The notes below the pieces were generated by a model that saw nothing but the letters and a program-made list of their open reading frames with translations, had not been told where the DNA came from and searched no databases. From positions 1-8,248 of the forward strand of contig JAFQVE010000199.1 in the NCBI GenBank assembly GCA_017408185.1: a DNA stretch of 8,248 nucleotides, given 5' to 3'. Origin of the DNA: Oscillospiraceae bacterium (GTDB lineage Bacteria; Bacillota_A; Clostridia; Oscillospirales; JAAYXM01). Each line of letters opens with the position of its first letter. Positions within the stretch are counted from its first letter, which is position 1. Both the position numbers and the translations under genes were made by a program. Of this stretch, positions 5,797 through 8,248 are shown in pieces.

Positions 5797-7794
5797 ATGA
5801 AAAAGACAATGAAAATCATGCTTGCAGCAGTTCTCAGCATTGCAATGCTTCTGACCTTTGCTGCAGCAGCAGACGACACACTCACAAATGCAGGTACGGC
5901 TGACCTCATTTCGGCAGCTGCACCCGAAAGCGACACAATTGATGCTCACCACGATGAGCACGCGCTCGACATCTTCACAGATGCTCCGTCACAGGACAGC
6001 TGGAAGTATCAGGGTCTTAACTGTGCTGTAAACAACGGCACAATGACAGGCCATGAAAACAAAATCCGTCCGGACGATTCTCTCACACGTGCAGAGATGG
6101 TAACCATGATGGTTCGCGTTCTCGGCGCACACGCAACAAAGGCTGAGATTGAGCACTATGTTGACGTTGTTGCAGGTCAGTGGTACTACGAGGCACTTCA
6201 GTCCGGTGTTGCTATTAAGATTATCAACGGCTCCGGCAACAAGATGATGCCGAACAGCCCGATCACACGTGAGCAGACCTTCACAATTCTTGCCCGTACC
6301 TTCCTCTTCTCTGCGAAGAGCGATGCAACAGCAGATTTTGTTGACAACAGCAAGGTTTCTTCTTGGGCAAAGAATGCAACAAACGCTCTTATTGATGCTG
6401 ATGTTGTTCGCGGCGACAACACAAAGACGCTCCGTCCGCAGGACAATGTTACCCGTGCAGAGTTTGCTGCAATGCTCGACCGTGTTGCTTGCCTCTTTGT
6501 AAACAAGGATGCAAACTACTCCGGCAAGAAGATTACAGGCAGCCTTATCGTTAACGATGCAACGGCTGATCTTTCCGGCGCAACAATTGAAGGCGACCTC
6601 ATCATCACTGATGCTGTAGGCACAGGGAACATTGACCTTTCCGATGTTACGGTTACAGGCCGTATCGTTATCCGCGGCGGTGATGTTAACCTCAACGAAG
6701 GTACAAGCGCAGGCGAAGTTGTTGTCGGTAATCCGACAAGCGCTTCCAAGGTTACAGCTGCAGAAGGCGTAGAGGTTACGAAGGTTGTTGTTGCTGAAAA
6801 TGCAAACGACGTTGAAATCGACGTTCCGGCTAAGGAAGTCGTTATCGATTCTTCCGAGAACGAAGTTACAATCAATAAGGACGCGGAAAACGTTACAGTC
6901 AACGGTTCCGACAACACCGTTAAGGTTACGGAGGGAACAAAGGTTGACAGCGTTACAACCGAAGGTAACAACACAAACGTTGCAGTTGACAACGGCGCTA
7001 AGGTTGAGAACGTAACGGTTAACGGTGAGTCCTCCAAGGTTACAGGCTCCGGTGACGTCGGCAATGCTACAGTTAACGGTTATGACTCCAAGGTTGAGAC
7101 ACCGAACACAAACGTTACGGACAACAGCCCTGCAACAAAGCCGGGTACAGATTCCGGAACAACAACTCCGGATACAGGTAAGGATGATGGCGCAAGCAAG
7201 CCCAACTCTGACCCGAACGCTTCAACAAACAGCGGTTCTCTCCCGGGTACCTCCAAGCCGAGTACAGCTCTTGAGATTTACGAAGACGGCACATATGTAG
7301 GATACGGCGAGGATGAAAAGGTTTATGCAGACATTAACGGCAATGAAATTGTTTTCGATCTTAGAGAAATTATAGTTCCTACAACAGAACTCGAAACTCT
7401 TTACGTGAGTGCAAACAAGGATGTAGCACTTGCTCTTGATACGTTTGATGAGGTAGACTACACAACAAATAATGAGATTGCGCTTTCTGATATTCTTGCA
7501 GCAATCGTTGCTTCCACAACTGAGCAGGTTGCTCCGGCTGTTGGAATTGATACTGATGCAGCAGATTATACGATTGGGCAGTTCGCTGACATTGTTGAGA
7601 CAGTATGTATTCTTTGCACCGATGACCAATCTGAAGATGCATGGGCAAAGGAAATATTCGAAGCACGCGGTATAACATGTGAATGGGTTGACGGAGATAT
7701 TGAAACCGGCGATGCATCTGCAACCTTCAGTGCAGCAATTGGCGGAACGGCATATAAAGTAACGGTTATCGTTCCTTCTGGTTTTGGTGAATAA
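5797..7794 (+). CDS. Secreted SLH-domain surface protein with beta-solenoid repeats and unknown C-terminal domain
   Basis: Cell-surface protein of 665 residues. A signal peptide covers 1-25 (MKKTMKIMLAAVLSIAMLL, cut near AAAA|DD). Three SLH domains follow (about 62-110, 119-168, 180-233), marked by TRAE (97), TREQ (157) and TRAE (219); SLH trimers bind secondary wall polysaccharide. Residues 245-438 are Val/Asn/Gly-rich with rungs of about 18-22 residues such as ENVTVNGSDNTVKVTEG and ENVTVNGESSKVTGSG, suggesting a parallel beta-helix. A Thr/Ser/Pro/Asp-rich linker (439-490) leads to a domain (491-665) I do not recognise, with Cys604, Cys607 and Cys628. I chose ATG 5797, nine bases after AAGGTG (5782-5787), because an in-frame GTG at 5785 lies inside that ribosome binding site. 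Up to about 7260 the codon use is strongly biased, as in a highly expressed gene; afterwards AGA and ATA codons appear. Ligand and function of the C-terminal part are unknown. Confidence 0.87.
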   Translation: MKKTMKIMLAAVLSIAMLLTFAAAADDTLTNAGTADLISAAAPESDTIDAHHDEHALDIFTDAPSQDSWKYQGLNCAVNNGTMTGHENKIRPDDSLTRAEMVTMMVRVLGAHATKAEIEHYVDVVAGQWYYEALQSGVAIKIINGSGNKMMPNSPITREQTFTILARTFLFSAKSDATADFVDNSKVSSWAKNATNALIDADVVRGDNTKTLRPQDNVTRAEFAAMLDRVACLFVNKDANYSGKKITGSLIVNDATADLSGATIEGDLIITDAVGTGNIDLSDVTVTGRIVIRGGDVNLNEGTSAGEVVVGNPTSASKVTAAEGVEVTKVVVAENANDVEIDVPAKEVVIDSSENEVTINKDAENVTVNGSDNTVKVTEGTKVDSVTTEGNNTNVAVDNGAKVENVTVNGESSKVTGSGDVGNATVNGYDSKVETPNTNVTDNSPATKPGTDSGTTTPDTGKDDGASKPNSDPNASTNSGSLPGTSKPSTALEIYEDGTYVGYGEDEKVYADINGNEIVFDLREIIVPTTELETLYVSANKDVALALDTFDEVDYTTNNEIALSDILAAIVASTTEQVAPAVGIDTDAADYTIGQFADIVETVCILCTDDQSEDAWAKEIFEARGITCEWVDGDIETGDASATFSAAIGGTAYKVTVIVPSGFGE

Positions 7795-7842
7795 TAGTTA
7801 TTTAGTTTAAGATTATTTTTCCATCTTTTCGTGCCCACTTTA

Positions 7843-7879
7843 CGAAACACCCGCGGGGATTTTCCCCGCGGGTGTTTCG
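7843..7879 (+). terminator. Strong GC-rich hairpin ending the SLH transcript
   Basis: A perfect 17-bp inverted repeat (7843-7859 and 7863-7879) with a TTT loop, core CACCCGCGGGGA/TCCCCGCGGGTG, 49 bases after the SLH stop. The terminator U-tract is poor: only TTT inside the right arm (GTGTTTCGGCG). It probably works as a terminator or 3'-end stabiliser; the A-rich start of the left arm allows weak activity on the other strand too. Confidence 0.7.
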
Positions 7880-7894
7880 GCGTATGTTGTGGGC

Positions 7895-7924
7895 TTGACA
7901 TAGTAAAGTGCTTTGTGCTACAAT
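7895..7924 (+). promoter_or_regulatory. Strong extended -10 promoter of the toxin-like gene
   Basis: Consensus TTGACA (7895-7900), an 18-bp spacer and TGC-TACAAT (-10 at 7919-7924). Transcription would start near 7931. The -10 region overlaps the left arm of a 9-bp inverted repeat (7911-7919 with 7942-7950), a possible repressor site. Confidence 0.8.
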
Positions 7925-7930
7925 ATAAAA

Positions 7931-8032
7931 GGTTGGAGACAAGCACAAAGAGAGCTACCACAAACGGGTAGGCGGTTAGCCCTTTCGTAATCACGGAGGG
8001 CATTTTCCCTCCGGAAAGGAGGGCGAGTGCTT
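7931..8032 (+). promoter_or_regulatory. Structured leader with competing hairpins at the ribosome binding site
   Basis: About 100 bases of leader precede the small ORF. CTACC (7955-7959) pairs with GGTAG (7967-7971). Further on, CCCTCC (8007-8012) can pair either with the upstream GGAGGG (7995-8000, loop CATTTT, extendable by C7994-G8013) or with the downstream GGAGGG (8018-8023, loop GGAAA). The second partner is itself the Shine-Dalgarno sequence AAAGGAGGG (8015-8023), nine bases before the ATG. The two folds exclude each other: one frees and one hides the ribosome binding site. From memory, similar leaders accompany small hydrophobic 'holin-like toxin' ORFs in other clostridia. I see no sign that the leader alone is a known riboswitch. 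Confidence 0.6.
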
Positions 8033-8119
8033 ATGATGTACATAACCTTGCAGGATTTTCTGCAAATTTGTTTGATTGTCATAGCGCTTATTGGTCTGTA
8101 TTTTCAGACAAAAAAATAA
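8033..8119 (+). CDS. 28-residue hydrophobic peptide, putative holin-like / type I toxin
   Basis: The peptide starts MMYITLQDFL, has one membrane-spanning stretch FLQICLIVIALIGLYF (residues 9-24) and ends in QTKK. Length, a single helix and a Lys-rich tail fit the small 'putative holin-like toxin' families of Firmicutes, which insert in the inner membrane and can depolarise it. Support for a real gene is a strong promoter, a near-perfect ribosome binding site and a structured leader. The second ATG (8036) is an alternative start. A 6-bp inverted repeat TTGCAG/CTGCAA (8048-8053, 8060-8065) lies inside the gene. No clear antisense promoter for a type I antitoxin RNA was found. Toxicity is inferred from form alone; a small membrane regulator or leader peptide is the alternative. 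Confidence 0.6.
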   Translation: MMYITLQDFLQICLIVIALIGLYFQTKK

Positions 8120-8136
8120 CCGCCCCGGCTGAAGTG

Positions 8137-8183
8137 AACCCCATTTGTTAGACAAAAAGATGTCTAATAAAGGGGTTTTTTTC
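8137..8183 (+). terminator. Terminator-like hairpin at the IS end that overlaps the transposase ribosome binding site
   Basis: The inner stem TTAGACA/TGTCTAA (8148-8154, 8161-8167) and outer stem AACCCC/GGGGTT (8137-8142, 8172-8177) are joined by TTTG against TAAA (8144-8147, 8168-8171) with one bulged A. A T-run continues to 8182. The right arm contains AAAGGGG (8169-8175), the transposase ribosome binding site. The fold could stop transcripts entering from the toxin-like gene, or block translation of those that read through. Confidence 0.6.
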
Positions 8184-8248
8184 ATGGGTAAAATTAAGTA
8201 TCCTCCAGAACAACGATTGAAAATAGTTTTAGAATATTTAGAAGGACC
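8184..8248 (+). CDS. IS3-type transposase OrfA, N-terminal fragment
   Basis: Open from ATG 8184 to the window edge, 21 codons: MGKIKYPPEQRLKIVLEYLE then G. The pattern resembles the opening of IS3/IS911 OrfA helix-turn-helix proteins (Y-[SP]-x-E-x-[KR]-x-K-[IV]-V-x-E-Y-L-E-G). It would bind the IS ends as part of the transposase. AAAGGGG lies eight bases before the ATG. The catalytic DDE part is outside the window, so completeness and activity are unknown. Confidence 0.7.
   Translation, partial: MGKIKYPPEQRLKIVLEYLEG

Larger units (their letters stand above)
8135..8248 (+). mobile_element. Left end of an IS3-like insertion sequence (truncated by window)
   Basis: The terminal sequence TGAACCCCATTTGTTAGACA begins with TG and resembles the ends of IS3-family elements (TGxxCCCC...TTAGACA). 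A transposase-like ORF starts 49 bases in. The proposed end lies 15 bases beyond the toxin-like stop codon. The right end and target duplication are outside the window, so the exact boundary is inferred. Sequence inside the element is more AT-rich than the neighbouring host genes. Confidence 0.65.

Noticed and set aside
6516..7064. 182-codon Val/Thr/Ser-rich minus-strand ORF opposite the SLH gene
   Set aside because: It mirrors the repetitive GTT/ACA/AAC codons of the solenoid region. Its apparent low-complexity 'protein' is explained by that bias.
6880..7110. Repeated short words (AACGTTACAGT, GTTAACGGT) as a possible repeat array
   Set aside because: Unit lengths vary and the frame is kept; they encode the protein rungs and have no spacer structure, so this is not CRISPR or an iteron array.
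7025..7300. Overlapping plus-strand ORF in the linker of the SLH gene
   Set aside because: Shifted-frame reading of a repetitive linker; no ribosome binding site and an Arg/Gln/Thr-rich translation without a fold.
8040..8130. Antisense promoter for a type I antitoxin RNA
   Set aside because: The best minus-strand candidates have spacers of 15 or about 25 bases or poor -10 boxes; none is convincing. The antitoxin RNA, if any, may lie beyond the IS.
7991..8185. 64-codon minus-strand ORF opposite the toxin-like gene
   Set aside because: It spans the IS junction and the toxin leader hairpins, so it cannot be an ancestral gene, and it has no recognisable domain.

Overview
The window looks like chromosomal DNA of a Gram-positive-type anaerobe of the class Clostridia, probably Oscillospiraceae/Ruminococcaceae-like. 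This rests on moderate GC, strong AAGGAGG-type ribosome binding sites, sigma-A promoters with TTGACA-like/TATAAT-like boxes, a cupin-HTH regulator in front of potA, a CpsC/CpsD/CpsB phosphoregulatory trio, and an SLH-domain surface protein. Genus and species cannot be read from the sequence.

Layout. (1) Positions 1-1318, minus strand: a polyamine-uptake operon begins here. An HTH-cupin regulator (645-1190) has its own promoter at 1290-1318 and a likely operator at 1262-1274. It is followed by the first 147 codons of a PotA-type ABC ATPase (1-441), which runs off the left edge. A MITE-like inverted-repeat element (478-584) sits between the two genes. (2) Positions 1319-5738, plus strand: a surface-polysaccharide module. 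It holds a membrane-anchored nucleotide-sugar 4,6-dehydratase of the CapD/FlaA1 family (1558-3438), then, from a second promoter (3474-3502), a tightly packed set: Wzz/CpsC-type polymerisation protein (3550-4269), CpsD-type tyrosine kinase (4269-5030) and CpsB-type PHP tyrosine phosphatase (5034-5738). (3) Positions 5797-7794: a secreted 665-residue protein with three SLH domains, a beta-solenoid-like repeat region, a Thr/Pro/Asp-rich linker and an unrecognised C-terminal domain. A very strong GC-rich hairpin closes this unit at 7843-7879. (4) Positions 7895-8119: a strong promoter drives a structured leader and a 28-codon hydrophobic peptide resembling holin-like/type I toxins. Two mutually exclusive hairpins compete at its ribosome binding site. 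(5) Positions 8135-8248: the left end and transposase start of an IS3-like insertion sequence, inserted just behind the toxin-like gene.

How the genes fit together. The dehydratase makes a modified UDP-sugar precursor. CpsC and CpsD control assembly and chain length of a polysaccharide, and CpsB reverses CpsD tyrosine phosphorylation. The SLH protein directly downstream belongs to a class that binds pyruvylated secondary wall polysaccharide. One plausible reading is that the module makes or regulates the glycan that anchors this surface protein, but that link is inferred from position only. No glycosyltransferase, flippase or polymerase lies in the window.
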